Origin: Bin16 sp965206315
GTDB taxonomy: Bacteria > Chloroflexota > Dehalococcoidia > Lucifugimonadales > Australimonadaceae
Assembly (NCBI GenBank): GCA_965206315.1
Contig: OZ242210.1
Span: 1,240,001-1,304,000 of the forward strand
Reading direction: 5' to 3'
DNA: 64,000 nucleotides
Positions 15,814 through 26,674 of the stretch are shown here, in pieces. Under the pieces are notes generated by a model. The model ran no database searches and had not been told where the DNA came from. It worked only from the letters and a program-made list of their open reading frames with translations. Position 1 is the first letter of the stretch. Every line of letters starts with the position of its first letter. Position numbers and translations under genes: made by a program.

Positions 15814-16655
15814 GGGGGCCCGTCCATCGCGCGTTCGCGGGCGAGTTGCTGCTGCTGCTCGTAGCGGACGGCGTAGTACAGGGAGAGGAGGAGGGCCGCC
15901 GCGACGACGAACGAGCCGGGTATCCACATGGTGACGCCGCCGATCTGCTGGTCCTCCAGCGCGGTGAGGCCATAGGCGGGCGCCGTTGTCTCGTAGTGGG
16001 GGTAGAAGGGATTGGGGGCGAAGGTGAGGAACGCGCCGAGGACGAAGGTGGGGACGATGGTGATGAAGACGAACGGCACCCTCGCGAGGTAGGAGAGGCT
16101 CGCACGGAGCGGGAACGGGTCTATGACGTTCCACCACCAGAGGTAGGCGCCGAGCGCAAAGGTGAGGTGCTCGATGAGGTGGATGGCCTCGTTCCTGAGC
16201 GCGGCCTCGTAGGCGACGGGGAAGTGCCAGCCGATGATGATGCCGATGAAGAGCGGCCACGCGATGAGGGGCCGGAAGAGGTTGCGGAGCGCGCCGCGCA
16301 CGAGCGGGGACTTGAATATGGGGATGGCGATGCGCCTGCGGAGCGGACGGGGGATGCCGCGCATGAGCGGGATTACCGGCGCGCCGATCTGGATAGCGGG
16401 GACGGCGAAGAACATGAGCAGCATGTGCTGTCCCATGTGGGCGAGGAAGAGCTCGTCCGAGAGCGCATCGAGGGGGCTGACGAGGGCGACGAAAAGGGCG
16501 ATGAGCCCGATGTAGAACGACGCGGTACGGCGTTTGTCGTGGATGCGTCGCCGTTCGAGGCTGCGCAGGCCGCGCGCGTAGAGGATCGCAGCGAGCGGGA
16601 TGCCGACGAGGGCGGTGGGGTCGGCGCTCCAGGCGAGCCAGAGGGAGTCGTTCAC
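15810..16655 (-). CDS. ctaG: Cytochrome c oxidase assembly protein, caa3-type CtaG
   Basis: 281 residues with about seven membrane segments, matching the Bacillus-type CtaG (caa3_CtaG) family, not the Cox11-type copper chaperone. Diagnostic stretches are LDALSDELFLAHMGQHMLLM near residue 65 (with the conserved HMxQH), HLIEHLTFALGAYLWWWNVI near 165 and DQQIGGVTMWIPGS near 235. It is needed for building the CuB/CuA-containing oxidase. It is the last gene of the leftward cox operon, 55 bp after subunit IV, which fits its role. Confidence 0.92.
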   Translation of the reverse strand: MNDSLWLAWSADPTALVGIPLAAILYARGLRSLERRRIHDKRRTASFYIGLIALFVALVSPLDALSDELFLAHMGQHMLLMFFAVPAIQIGAPVIPLMRGIPRPLRRRIAIPIFKSPLVRGALRNLFRPLIAWPLFIGIIIGWHFPVAYEAALRNEAIHLIEHLTFALGAYLWWWNVIDPFPLRASLSYLARVPFVFITIVPTFVLGAFLTFAPNPFYPHYETTAPAYGLTALEDQQIGGVTMWIPGSFVVAAALLLSLYYAVRYEQQQQLARERAMDGPP

Positions 16656-16710
16656 GGCATCCCTCCAGTGTCACAGGGAGGGCGGTTCATGCACATGGGG
16701 GCCGGGCGCG

Positions 16711-17019
16711 CTATCGGGTGAGGTTGAAGAAGAGCGCCATGAGAACGACGGCGATGCTCACCATGATGAGGAAGGGGGCGAAGAACAGCCCGGAGAAGCG
16801 TACGTCGTCGAACTTCAGGTGCATGAAGTAGCCGACCACGAGCAGGAACTTGGAGGACGAGAGGACCAGGATGATCCAGGTCATCAGCGCAGGGTCGATC
16901 GAGAGGTAGAAGACGCCGAACTCGATGAGCGTTATGACGGCGAGGATCGCGCCGATGATGACGTACTGGCGCGGCCCAGGGTGGCTGTGCTCTTCGACGT
17001 GTGCGTGCTCGGTGGTCAT
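16711..17019 (-). CDS. Cytochrome c oxidase subunit IV-like protein
   Basis: 102 residues, three membrane segments (about 20-40, 48-70, 78-98), after a short His-rich tail (TTEHAHVEEHSHPGPRQY). The segment SSSKFLLVVGYFMHLKFDD is characteristic of the prokaryotic COX IV/CyoD family: a Lys and a conserved MHL. The protein stabilises the CuB site of the oxidase. It is encoded 13 bp downstream of subunit III, in the order usual for caa3 operons (II, I, III, IV). Confidence 0.9.
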   Translation of the reverse strand: MTTEHAHVEEHSHPGPRQYVIIGAILAVITLIEFGVFYLSIDPALMTWIILVLSSSKFLLVVGYFMHLKFDDVRFSGLFFAPFLIMVSIAVVLMALFFNLTR

Positions 17020-17032
17020 GCTCTACTCCCGC

Positions 17033-17689
17033 TTAGCCGATGCCCACTGCGCGTGCTGCGCTGTGGGCGTCCTCCAATGCCCGGCCTTCCGCGCCGTAGG
17101 CGCCGATGAGGTAGACGACGCCGAAGATGACGATCCAAACAATGTCGACGAAGTGCCAGTAGAGGCCGGCGATCTCCACCTGCAGCGAGTTGCCCTGGTG
17201 GATCTTGCCCTTGTACGACGCAAAGAGGATGGACCAGAGCCAGAGGATGCCGACCGCCACGTGGGTGCCGTGGAACCCGGTCATGACGAGGAAGGTGCTG
17301 CCGAAGAGGTTGGTCCGCGGCGTGAGGCCGTAGTGGTCCGCGAACTCCGTGAACTCGAACATCTGGAAGCCGATGAATATGGAGCCGAAGATACAGACGA
17401 TGGCTGTCCAGAAGCGGAACTGGCCCATGTTGCCGCGCTGGATGCCGGCGAGGGCGAGCACCATCGCGAGACTGCTCATGAGCAGGACGAAGGTGCTGAT
17501 GGTGGTGATGGGGATGCTGAGGATCTCTTCCTGCGGGCCGGAGAGGCTGCGGTTGCGGTAGATGAGGTGGGTGCCGATGAGCGTGCCGAAGAACATCACG
17601 TCCGAGCCGAGGAAGGCCCACATGAGCATCTTCCGGTTGTCGAGCCCGGTAGAGGTGCGATGGTCGTCTATGCCCGATAGGTACTGCAT
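17033..17689 (-). CDS. ctaE: Cytochrome c oxidase subunit III
   Basis: 218 residues and about five membrane segments, the short form common in caa3-type oxidases. Family features are NRKMLMWAFLGSDVMFFGTL near the N terminus, MTGFHGTHVAVGILWLW near 140 and LYWHFVDIVWIVIFGVVYLI near 180; HGTHVxxG and WHFVDxVW are the classic subunit III motifs. It borders the catalytic subunit and helps proton uptake. It lies 36 bp after ctaD and 13 bp before subunit IV. Confidence 0.95.
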   Translation of the reverse strand: MQYLSGIDDHRTSTGLDNRKMLMWAFLGSDVMFFGTLIGTHLIYRNRSLSGPQEEILSIPITTISTFVLLMSSLAMVLALAGIQRGNMGQFRFWTAIVCIFGSIFIGFQMFEFTEFADHYGLTPRTNLFGSTFLVMTGFHGTHVAVGILWLWSILFASYKGKIHQGNSLQVEIAGLYWHFVDIVWIVIFGVVYLIGAYGAEGRALEDAHSAARAVGIG

Positions 17690-17725
17690 CCGTTGTCTCT
17701 GGTCCCTTCCGTTAGTACGCCCGCA

Positions 17726-19585
17726 CTAGTGGTGAGCGTGAACACGCTCCGCACTCTCCTCAGCGACAGGCTCGAACACCCAGCCGTAGATGCCGCGCAT
17801 GCCGATGAAGCCGGAGACGGCGATGACGAACAGCCCGACCCAGGTGTTGGCCTGCCAGATGAGCAGTCCGCCGGCGACCATCGTGATGCCGAACGCGACG
17901 ACGATGGGCCAGTAGGAGGGGTCGGGCATGTGGGGCTCGCCGTGCTCGGGCAGCGGCGGAGGCTCGACGGCGTTGGCTTCCTCGTCCCAGAGCGGGTGCT
18001 GGCTGCGGACGGTGGGAATCACGGCGAAGTTGTAGTGCGGGGGCGGCGACGGGATGGCCCACTCGAGGGTCGCGCCGGCCCAGGGGTTCATGCCCGCGGC
18101 CTCGCCCTTCCGGGCGGAGCGGACGATGTTGATGATGAGGATCAGGATGGAGAGGGCGATGATGAACGCGCCGATGCTGACGAAGAGATTGAGCCCCGCC
18201 CAGTTCTGGTCGACGGAGTAGGTGTAGACGCGGCGCGGCATACCCAAGACGCCCAGGATGTGCATGGGCATGAAGGTCAGGTTGAAGCCGATGAACATGA
18301 TCCAGAAGTGCCACTTGCCGATGCGCTCGCTGAGCATGCGCCCGGTCATCTTGGGGTACCAGTAGTACAGACCGGCGGTGAGGCCGAAGACGCTGCCGCC
18401 GAAGAGGACGTAGTGGAAGTGGGCGACGATGAAGTAGGTGTCCTGCTGCTGCGTATCGACCGGAACGGCTGCGTGCATGACGCCGCTGAGTCCGCCGAGC
18501 ATGAACATGCTGATGAAGCCGAGCGCGAAGAGCAGAGGCGTCTTGAACTGGATGGAGCCTCCCCAGAGGGTGGCAAGCCAGTTGAACACCTTGACCCCGG
18601 TGGGGACGCCGATGGCCATGGTCGCGCCCGCGAATGCGGCGGTCGCCCACGCGCCGAGTCCGGTGGTGAACATGTGGTGCGCCCAGACGCCGAAGCCGAG
18701 GAACGCGATGACCGCGCCCGCAAAGACGACGGTGGTATAGCCGAACAGGGGCTTCCGGGAGAAGGTGGGCAGGATGTCCGAGACGATGCCCATGGCCGGG
18801 AGGATGAGGATGTAGACCTCCGGGTGACCGAAGATCCAGAAGAGGTGCTGCCAGAGCAGCGGGTCCGCGCCCGCGCCCGCGGTGTCGAAGAAGTTCGTGC
18901 CGAAGAAGCGGTCGAACAGCAGCAGGGTGAGGGCGATGGTGAGCGGCGGGAAGGCGAAGATGATGAGGAATGAGACGATGAGCGTCATCCAAGGGAAGAG
19001 GGGCATGCGCATGAGGGTCATGCCCGGCGCGCGCATGTTGAGGATGGTGATGACGAAGTTGAAGCCTGCCGCCGTGGTGCCGATGCCCATGATCTGGAGG
19101 CCGAGCACCCAGTAGTCCGTGCTGCTGGAGAGGGTGTACTCAGAGGTGGTGAGCGGCGCGTAGCCGAACCACCCCACGTCCGGGAAGGCGGCCTTGAAGA
19201 AGCTGAAGTTCATGAGGATGGCGCCGAAGATGAAGAGCCAGTAGCTGAGGGCGTTCAGCCGCGGGAAGGCGACGTCGCGCGCGCCTATCATGAGCGGCAC
19301 GAGGAAATTGAAGAAGGCCGCTCCGGCCGGCATGATGACCATGAAGACCATGGTGGTGCCGTGCATCGTGAAGAGGGCGTTGAAGGTGCCCGCGTCCACG
19401 AACGTGCTCTCCGGCTGCGCGAGCTGAACGCGCATGAGGAGCGCTTCGATCCCGCCGATCAGGAAGAAGAAGAAGGCGGACACCCCGTAGAGGATGCCGA
19501 TCCGCTTGTGGTCAACGGTGGTGATCCATCCCCAGACGCCTTCTGTGGAGACGGGGCGCTTCAGGATGCCTATGTTCGCTGCCAT
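17726..19585 (-). CDS. ctaD: Cytochrome c oxidase subunit I
   Basis: 619 residues with about twelve to fourteen membrane segments. Heme and copper ligands are visible: HGTTMVFMV near residue 76 (low-spin heme His), WIFGHPEVYILILP near 250 (CuB His cross-linked to Tyr), AHHMFTTGLG near 300 (the two further CuB His) and VAHFHYVLFGG near 385 (heme a3 and heme a His). This is the heme-copper O2-reducing subunit. GVWGWITTVDHKRIGILYG opens the chain. A C-terminal extension after residue 540 adds two more membrane segments, as in caa3 subunits fused to a subunit-III-like part. It sits 56 bp after ctaC. Confidence 0.96.
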   Translation of the reverse strand: MAANIGILKRPVSTEGVWGWITTVDHKRIGILYGVSAFFFFLIGGIEALLMRVQLAQPESTFVDAGTFNALFTMHGTTMVFMVIMPAGAAFFNFLVPLMIGARDVAFPRLNALSYWLFIFGAILMNFSFFKAAFPDVGWFGYAPLTTSEYTLSSSTDYWVLGLQIMGIGTTAAGFNFVITILNMRAPGMTLMRMPLFPWMTLIVSFLIIFAFPPLTIALTLLLFDRFFGTNFFDTAGAGADPLLWQHLFWIFGHPEVYILILPAMGIVSDILPTFSRKPLFGYTTVVFAGAVIAFLGFGVWAHHMFTTGLGAWATAAFAGATMAIGVPTGVKVFNWLATLWGGSIQFKTPLLFALGFISMFMLGGLSGVMHAAVPVDTQQQDTYFIVAHFHYVLFGGSVFGLTAGLYYWYPKMTGRMLSERIGKWHFWIMFIGFNLTFMPMHILGVLGMPRRVYTYSVDQNWAGLNLFVSIGAFIIALSILILIINIVRSARKGEAAGMNPWAGATLEWAIPSPPPHYNFAVIPTVRSQHPLWDEEANAVEPPPLPEHGEPHMPDPSYWPIVVAFGITMVAGGLLIWQANTWVGLFVIAVSGFIGMRGIYGWVFEPVAEESAERVHAHH

Positions 19586-19641
19586 CGTATGCCTTCTCTC
19601 TCAGTCGCCGACGCCGGACAGTCCGGCGTTCCTCTCTCAGA

Positions 19642-20733
19642 TTACCGCAACTTGAGGCTCTTCAGGTAGACCACCACCTGGTCAACCTGGGCCTCTGTGA
19701 GCTGGTCCACGAGCGGGTCGCCGACGTAGAACGTAGGCATGGCGTCGGTGGTATCGAGCACGGGCTTGATGTCACGGATGTTGGAGACCCACGCCTTGAG
19801 GTTCTCGTCCGTGCTGTCGAGGATGCCTGCGCCCAGAGTGGCGCGGTCGCCGAAGAGCGTGAGGTTGGGGCCTATCTCTTCGGTGGAGACCCCGTAGATG
19901 GTGTGGCAGCGCGCGCAGAAGTTGGTGAACACGCGCGCGCCCGCGGCCTCGACGCTGCCCGCCTCGGGCTCCACGGGAGGTGCGTTCATGTTCTCGACCC
20001 ACCGATCGAAATCGGCGTGGGAGTCGACGTGAACGCGGAAGCGCATGAGCGCGTGGGCGGAGCCACAGAACTCGGCGCACTGACCGTAGTAGGTGCCGAT
20101 CTCCGTGGCGGTGAACTTCTCCAGTATGTTGGTCCTGCCGGGCACCATGTCCGTCTTGCCGACGAGCTGGGGCACCCAGAAGGAGTGGATGACGTCCTTC
20201 GCCTCGAGCGTGATGGCGACCTGACGTCCGACGGGGATACGGAGCTCGTTGGCGGTGACGAGGTCCTCGCCGTCCGGGCCGAGGCCGGGGTAGCGGAACT
20301 CGAACCACCACTGGTGCCCGACGGCTTCTATGTGAAGAGCGTCGTCGTCCGGATCGGCCGTCGTGCCCGCGATCCAGACGATCGTGGGGATGGCAATGGC
20401 GACGAGGATGAGGATGGGGATGACCGTCCAGGTGATCTCCAGCGTGGTGTTGCCGTGGATCTGCTGGGCGGTGTGTCCCGGGCGCTCGCGGTACTTCCAG
20501 AGGATGTAGGCCATCGCGGCGAGGACGAGGAAGCCGACGATGCTCGCGGCGACGATGACGAAGATGTAGATGGTGTGGATGCGCTGGGTGGCGTCGGAGC
20601 GGGGCTCGAACGTGGTGAGCGGGGTGTCGCAGGAAGCGAGGACGGCGACAAGCGCCACGGCGGCAAGTGCGAAGAAGAGGAGCCGCCGGAGGGTCGCTGC
20701 GAGCTTCTGTGGATGAGCGGTAGGTGTCGTCAC
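19642..20733 (-). CDS. ctaC: Cytochrome c oxidase subunit II with C-terminal cytochrome c domain
   Basis: 363 residues from the GTG at 20733. The N terminus has a lipoprotein-like signal (ALVAVLASC). Two membrane segments follow (about 60-85 and 105-125, the latter WTVIPILILVAIAIPTIVW). The CuA domain includes HQWWFEFRYPG near 155 and the binuclear copper site in YGQCAEFCGSAHALM near 235. The last 90 residues are a class I cytochrome c domain (FCARCHTIYG, with axial Met probably in TTDAMPTFY). The fused c-type heme makes this a caa3-type oxidase. It is the first gene of the operon, and its upstream region is shared with the divergent 23S rRNA promoter. Longer in-frame starts exist but would extend into that promoter. 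Confidence 0.93.
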   Translation of the reverse strand: MTTPTAHPQKLAATLRRLLFFALAAVALVAVLASCDTPLTTFEPRSDATQRIHTIYIFVIVAASIVGFLVLAAMAYILWKYRERPGHTAQQIHGNTTLEITWTVIPILILVAIAIPTIVWIAGTTADPDDDALHIEAVGHQWWFEFRYPGLGPDGEDLVTANELRIPVGRQVAITLEAKDVIHSFWVPQLVGKTDMVPGRTNILEKFTATEIGTYYGQCAEFCGSAHALMRFRVHVDSHADFDRWVENMNAPPVEPEAGSVEAAGARVFTNFCARCHTIYGVSTEEIGPNLTLFGDRATLGAGILDSTDENLKAWVSNIRDIKPVLDTTDAMPTFYVGDPLVDQLTEAQVDQVVVYLKSLKLR

Positions 20734-20846
20734 GTTCGTTGCGTATCCCCGCGCCAGTGGGGCGATTGTTACGCATATCACAGACGGGGCGCGGGGGTCA
20801 AGCGCGCAGGGGTGGGGTCGAGGGCGGAAGAGGGTGTCCGGTGTGG

Positions 20847-20876
20847 TTGACACCGGCTGAGGGGGCTGCATATACT
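20847..20876 (+). promoter_or_regulatory. Sigma70-type promoter of the 23S rRNA gene
   Basis: TTGACA at 20847-20852, 18 bp spacer, TATACT at 20871-20876. This is the best promoter match I see in the window. Transcription should begin near 20883, about 200 bases before the mature 23S end. It is divergent from the cox operon, whose first gene starts at 20733. Confidence 0.82.
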
Positions 20877-20979
20877 CACTAGACCGCATCTGGGGAGGCT
20901 TACGTAGCCACATGAGGACTTCTTCGTAATGGCAGTGCCAGTGAGCACGTAGGACCGATCCGGCGTTGCATTGCTACCG

Positions 20980-21024
20980 AAAGGCGGTGGCGCGCCAAGG
21001 TGCCACCGCCTTTGCACGTTAACA
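20980..21024 (+). promoter_or_regulatory. rRNA leader hairpin followed by boxA-like element
   Basis: AAAGGCGGTGGC (20980-20991) pairs perfectly with GCCACCGCCTTT (21002-21013), a 12-bp stem with a 10-base loop. It is followed at once by TGCACGTTAACA (21013-21024), which matches 10 of 12 bases of the E. coli rrn boxA TGCTCTTTAACA. Hairpin then boxA is the arrangement of rRNA antitermination leaders. The stem could instead be an attenuator, though no T tract follows. Confidence 0.55.
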
Positions 21025-21041
21025 AGGGAATATCGAGCGAG
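21024..21041 (+). other. 5' arm of 23S processing stem
   Basis: AAGGGAATATCGAGCGAG is complementary, with one bulged base and one G-U pair, to CTCGTTCGATTTCCCTT at 24097-24113 on the far side of the 23S gene. Such flanking stems are the substrate for RNase III during 23S maturation. Confidence 0.7.
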
Positions 21042-21055
21042 TACGAGCCAAGGAA

Positions 21056-21076
21056 GGTTCGCAGCGACTGCGAACC
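21056..21076 (+). other. Hairpin in the 23S precursor leader
   Basis: GGTTCGCAG-CGA-CTGCGAACC: a perfect 9-bp stem with a three-base loop, 8 bases before the mature 5' end of the 23S rRNA. Probably a structural element of the precursor. Confidence 0.6.
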
Positions 21077-21084
21077 GAGCGTGA

Positions 21085-24075
<2,991 letters not shown>

Positions 24076-24096
24076 ATATACGCTCCTGCTCCTCTG

Positions 24097-24113
24097 CTCG
24101 TTCGATTTCCCTT
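24097..24113 (+). other. 3' arm of 23S processing stem
   Basis: CTCGTTCGATTTCCCTT pairs with 21024-21041. The arm lies between the 23S 3' end and the tRNA, which suggests that both are released from one precursor. Confidence 0.7.
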
Positions 24114-24163
24114 GCTAGCGCGCAAAGGCTACGCCTTTCTCCCATCCATTCAGGCGTCTTCGG

Positions 24164-24238
24164 TGCGGGGTGGAGCAGTGGCAGCTCGTCGGGCTCATAA
24201 CCCGAAGGTCCCAGGTTCGAGTCCTGGCCCCGCTACCA
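24164..24238 (+). tRNA. Initiator tRNA-fMet (anticodon CAT)
   Basis: 75 bases including an encoded CCA. The anticodon CAT is at 24196-24198 in a stem with three G-C pairs (GGGCTCATAACCC), the hallmark of initiator tRNA. The acceptor is TGCGGGG/CCCCGCT with an unpaired U1-U72, again the initiator feature (C1-A72 in E. coli). D arm GGAGCAGTGGCAGCTC and T arm CCAGGTTCGAGTCCTGG are normal. It follows the 23S gene by 88 bases and is probably cotranscribed with it. Confidence 0.95.
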
Positions 24239-24253
24239 ACCTTCCTGTTCGAG

Positions 24254-24273
24254 CGCCCCGCTGCGGGGCGTTT
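24254..24273 (+). terminator. Intrinsic terminator after tRNA-fMet
   Basis: CGCCCCG-CTG-CGGGGCG followed by TTT and a pyrimidine-rich stretch, 16 bases after the tRNA. A degenerate second copy, with its stem broken, is found at about 24914-24932, within the duplicated segment. Confidence 0.75.
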
Positions 24274-24365
24274 CCTGCTTAAATCGCGTACATCTTCAGG
24301 ATGACACGTCCGTTCAGCCCTGTGCTACGCTCCCACTGACCCGTTCCGGTCGAAAGGAGCCGCGC

Positions 24366-24761
24366 ATGGAGTACGCAGACCGCCTGCACCGTTTCCTCGC
24401 CGCGCTGGTCGACGGGGTCATCGTCGGCGTGGGTATCGCCGTCCTGGGTGCGATCGGCGTCATCGACCTGGGCGAGCCAAGCGTCACAGACCAAGTCCTG
24501 GAAGCCGTCATCGCCTTTGGCTACTACATCCTGCTTACCGCCGGGTTCGGGGCCACGCTTGGGAAGATGGCGCTCGGGATAAGGGTGGTAGAGGAAAGCG
24601 GCCAGAAGGCGGGGTTCTTCAGAGTGCTCATCAGGGAGACCATCGGAAAGATAGTCTCAGCCTTCGTCCTGTTCCTGGGTTACATCTGGATACTGTTCGA
24701 CGACGAGCGACAGGGCTGGCACGACAAGATCGGAGGAACGTTCGTGGTGAAGGCGCGATAG
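24366..24761 (+). CDS. RDD family membrane protein (copy 1)
   Basis: 131 residues with three hydrophobic segments (about 12-34, 45-66, 90-110). The RDD pattern is present as RLHRFLAALVDGVIVGVG (R...D), GATLGKMALGIRVV (the G-x-T-x-GK-x-x-x-GI-x-V motif) and LFDDERQGWHDKIGGTFVVK at the C terminus. The family is of unknown function, sometimes linked to Na+/H+ exchange. The ATG at 24366 is preceded by GAAAGGAGCC. Its 5' region together with the preceding tRNA 3' half is duplicated 659-661 bp downstream, giving the second RDD gene. Confidence 0.9.
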   Translation: MEYADRLHRFLAALVDGVIVGVGIAVLGAIGVIDLGEPSVTDQVLEAVIAFGYYILLTAGFGATLGKMALGIRVVEESGQKAGFFRVLIRETIGKIVSAFVLFLGYIWILFDDERQGWHDKIGGTFVVKAR

Positions 24762-24842
24762 TGAGGGTTAGGTAGGTCACCGATAGCACTCGTCTGGTAG
24801 GGCTAGGGTCATCCATCGCCGAATGCGTGCCGGTCATGAACG

Positions 24843-24900
24843 GCGCTCCATCTGCTCATAGCCCTAAGGTACGGGTTCCAGTCCTAGCCCCGCTCCCAAC
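24843..24900 (+). pseudogene. Decayed tRNA-fMet copy (anticodon and T-arm remnant)
   Basis: GGC-GCTC...GCTCATAGCCCTAAGG, then GGGTTCCAGTCCTAGCCCCG and CTCCCAACCTTCCT align with the 3' two-thirds of the tRNA-fMet gene and its immediate flank. CAT is at 24857-24859, exactly 661 bases after the real anticodon, while the two RDD starts are 659 apart. The D arm is scrambled, the anticodon stem is mismatched and the acceptor 5' strand is missing, so it cannot work as a tRNA. It is the leftover of a tandem duplication that copied tRNA, terminator and RDD gene together. Confidence 0.78.
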
Positions 24901-25024
24901 CTTCCTATCCAAGCCCCCACAACGGGGCGTTTCTCGCTTAAACCGCGCACATCTCAGGGGTGACATGTCCGCTTAGCCCTGTGCTACGCTCCGCGCGACT
25001 CGTTCGGTCGAAAGGAGCCGCGCC

Positions 25025-25435
25025 ATGGAGAACGCAGTCCCTGGGATTAGGCTGGTGGCCGCCATCATTGACTACGTCGTCCTGTTCGTAATCGCCGGTG
25101 TGCTTTTCGTGGTGGGGGTCGGGGCCGCACTGGCTACCGAGGAGGGAGCCGCCTCCTTACCGTTCCTGCTTCTCATCTACTTGATGTGGCCTCTCTACTA
25201 CATCGTGTTGACTGCAATGACCGGCGCAACGCTCGGCAAGATGCTCATGGGCATCAAGGTAGTCGACGCCAACGGGAACAAGCCTGGAATCGGCACTGTG
25301 CTGATGCGTGAAGTCATCGGAAAGCTGATATCAGGACTGATAATCTACATTGGGTACATCTGGATCATCTTCGATGCGCAAGCGCAAGGCTGGCACGACA
25401 AGATAGCCGCGACATTCGTGGTGAAGGCACGGTAG
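25025..25435 (+). CDS. RDD family membrane protein (copy 2)
   Basis: 136 residues, closely similar in layout to copy 1: RLVAAIIDYVVLFVIAG at the N terminus, TGATLGKMLMGIKVVDANG in the middle, GYIWIIFDAQAQGWHDKIAA and the same FVVKAR ending. It has three to four membrane segments. The upstream 60 bases (GCTTAGCCCTGTGCTACGCT...GTCGAAAGGAGCCGCG) match those before copy 1, which shows a shared origin and probably the same promoter and ribosome-binding site (AAAGGAGC). Confidence 0.9.
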   Translation: MENAVPGIRLVAAIIDYVVLFVIAGVLFVVGVGAALATEEGAASLPFLLLIYLMWPLYYIVLTAMTGATLGKMLMGIKVVDANGNKPGIGTVLMREVIGKLISGLIIYIGYIWIIFDAQAQGWHDKIAATFVVKAR

Positions 25436-25586
25436 GTAGTCTGACAAGACGCTTAGCAGAACTGGTGGCACGTCCATCGCATATGAACGCGCCACCAGTT
25501 GATGAAGCCTTCTACTCTATCGACAACCCTCTCCCCGAACCATGCGCTAGGCTATAAGCGACCTGGTTGGTCAAGAACGCACGTAC

Positions 25587-26078
25587 ATGGAAAGCAACAG
25601 CACGACTGCAATACCTGAGAAGGCCGACTGGCTCTCTCGCTTCATAGCGGAAATCATCGACGACGTAGCTTGGTCTCTTATCGTCATGCCGTTCACCGTA
25701 GGCTTGGTCATAGGTATGGTGGCGGGCAACGGATGGGTAATTGCCTTCGCACTGATGCTCGGGTTGGTTCTGTCGCTGGTGATTCTGGTCGTGGTAGCCA
25801 TGACATACAGCAATGGACAAAGCGTCGGGAAGCGGGCAATGGGGACTCAGGTTATACGGGTTGACGGCAACTCCGTTACCTGGGCCTATAACTTTCTCGT
25901 ACGGGGTATCGTAGTAAAGGGGATCATCATAGGAACCATCGGCGGTCTGACCGGTGGGTTACTATTCGTGGTCAACTACCTCTGGCCTCTGTGGGACAAG
26001 GAACAGCAGGCACTGCATGACAAGATGGCAAGTACGTACGTCGTGAAGATACGCCCGTCATCTCCATCGTCCATGTAG
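25587..26078 (+). CDS. RDD family membrane protein (copy 3, divergent)
   Basis: 163 residues. RFIAEIIDDVAWSLIVM gives the R...DD motif, NGQSVGKRAMGTQVIRVDG the GK-x-x-x-G-x-x-V motif and LWDKEQQALHDKMASTYVVK the C-terminal signature. Four hydrophobic segments are seen. It is clearly the most diverged of the three and its 5' flank does not match those of the other two, so it is either an older duplicate or was present before. It ends one base before a convergent membrane-protein gene. Its codons are less GC-biased than average. Confidence 0.85.
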   Translation: MESNSTTAIPEKADWLSRFIAEIIDDVAWSLIVMPFTVGLVIGMVAGNGWVIAFALMLGLVLSLVILVVVAMTYSNGQSVGKRAMGTQVIRVDGNSVTWAYNFLVRGIVVKGIIIGTIGGLTGGLLFVVNYLWPLWDKEQQALHDKMASTYVVKIRPSSPSSM

Positions 26079-26609
26079 TCAAATCGTTGAGCCGATGCCC
26101 AGCACGTCCATGTGGAACCACTGCCACGGACCGAACTCCAGCACGTGCAGCACGTACTCCTGCGGCATCTTTACCGCGAGCAACAGGAGCAGCACTAGGG
26201 TGAGGCTACAGTAGCCGTTCACCCCGAAGCGGCGGAACCTGCCCGCCGTCGCCAGGTGGTACAGGAAGAAGAGCTCGAACAGGTTGGGGAAGACGAACAG
26301 CACCCAGCGGGCGCTCGTGACCTCCAGGACGACCACTCCGGCGACGCGGTAGCAGAAGAGCGCGAGGCTCGTGAAGCGGGCGAGGCGATTCTCCCACTGC
26401 AGCGATATCGCGGCGGCGAACGCGAGCATGTAGGTGTCGAGCAGCTTGTCGGCCGACGTGTAGTTGGAGAAATCGCCCACGCCGATCAGGCCGATGATGA
26501 CGACGTCCATAGCGTCGGCGACGATGGCGGCAATCATGCCGCCGAACGGCCACCTGATGATTGCGACCGGCACGGCGAGGCGGATGAGTATGGCGACGAT
26601 GGGGCCCAC
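26079..26609 (-). CDS. Integral membrane protein of unknown function
   Basis: 176 residues with about five hydrophobic segments (residues 3-35, 60-75, 80-100, 105-125, 135-155). I do not recognise a family. Notable are FGGMIAAIVADAMDVVIIGL near residue 22 and SLQWENRLARFTSLALFCYR near 70, which look like a conserved hydrophobic core with a W/E/R interhelix loop. The proposed ATG at 26609 lies 65 bp from the divergent nitroreductase start. Length and uninterrupted frame with strong membrane pattern support a real gene. Confidence 0.65.
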   Translation of the reverse strand: MGPIVAILIRLAVPVAIIRWPFGGMIAAIVADAMDVVIIGLIGVGDFSNYTSADKLLDTYMLAFAAAISLQWENRLARFTSLALFCYRVAGVVVLEVTSARWVLFVFPNLFELFFLYHLATAGRFRRFGVNGYCSLTLVLLLLLAVKMPQEYVLHVLEFGPWQWFHMDVLGIGSTI

Positions 26610-26674
26610 TGCGCTCCTGCGCCTGGCCGGCAGGGTAGAATCCGCGCAACTGTAGCACGCACTGGAGGCTCACC

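Noticed and set aside
24076..24163. 5S rRNA searched for between the 23S gene and the tRNA
   Set aside because: The 88 bases hold the processing-stem arm and no 5S-like sequence; no CRISPR array was seen anywhere in the window either.
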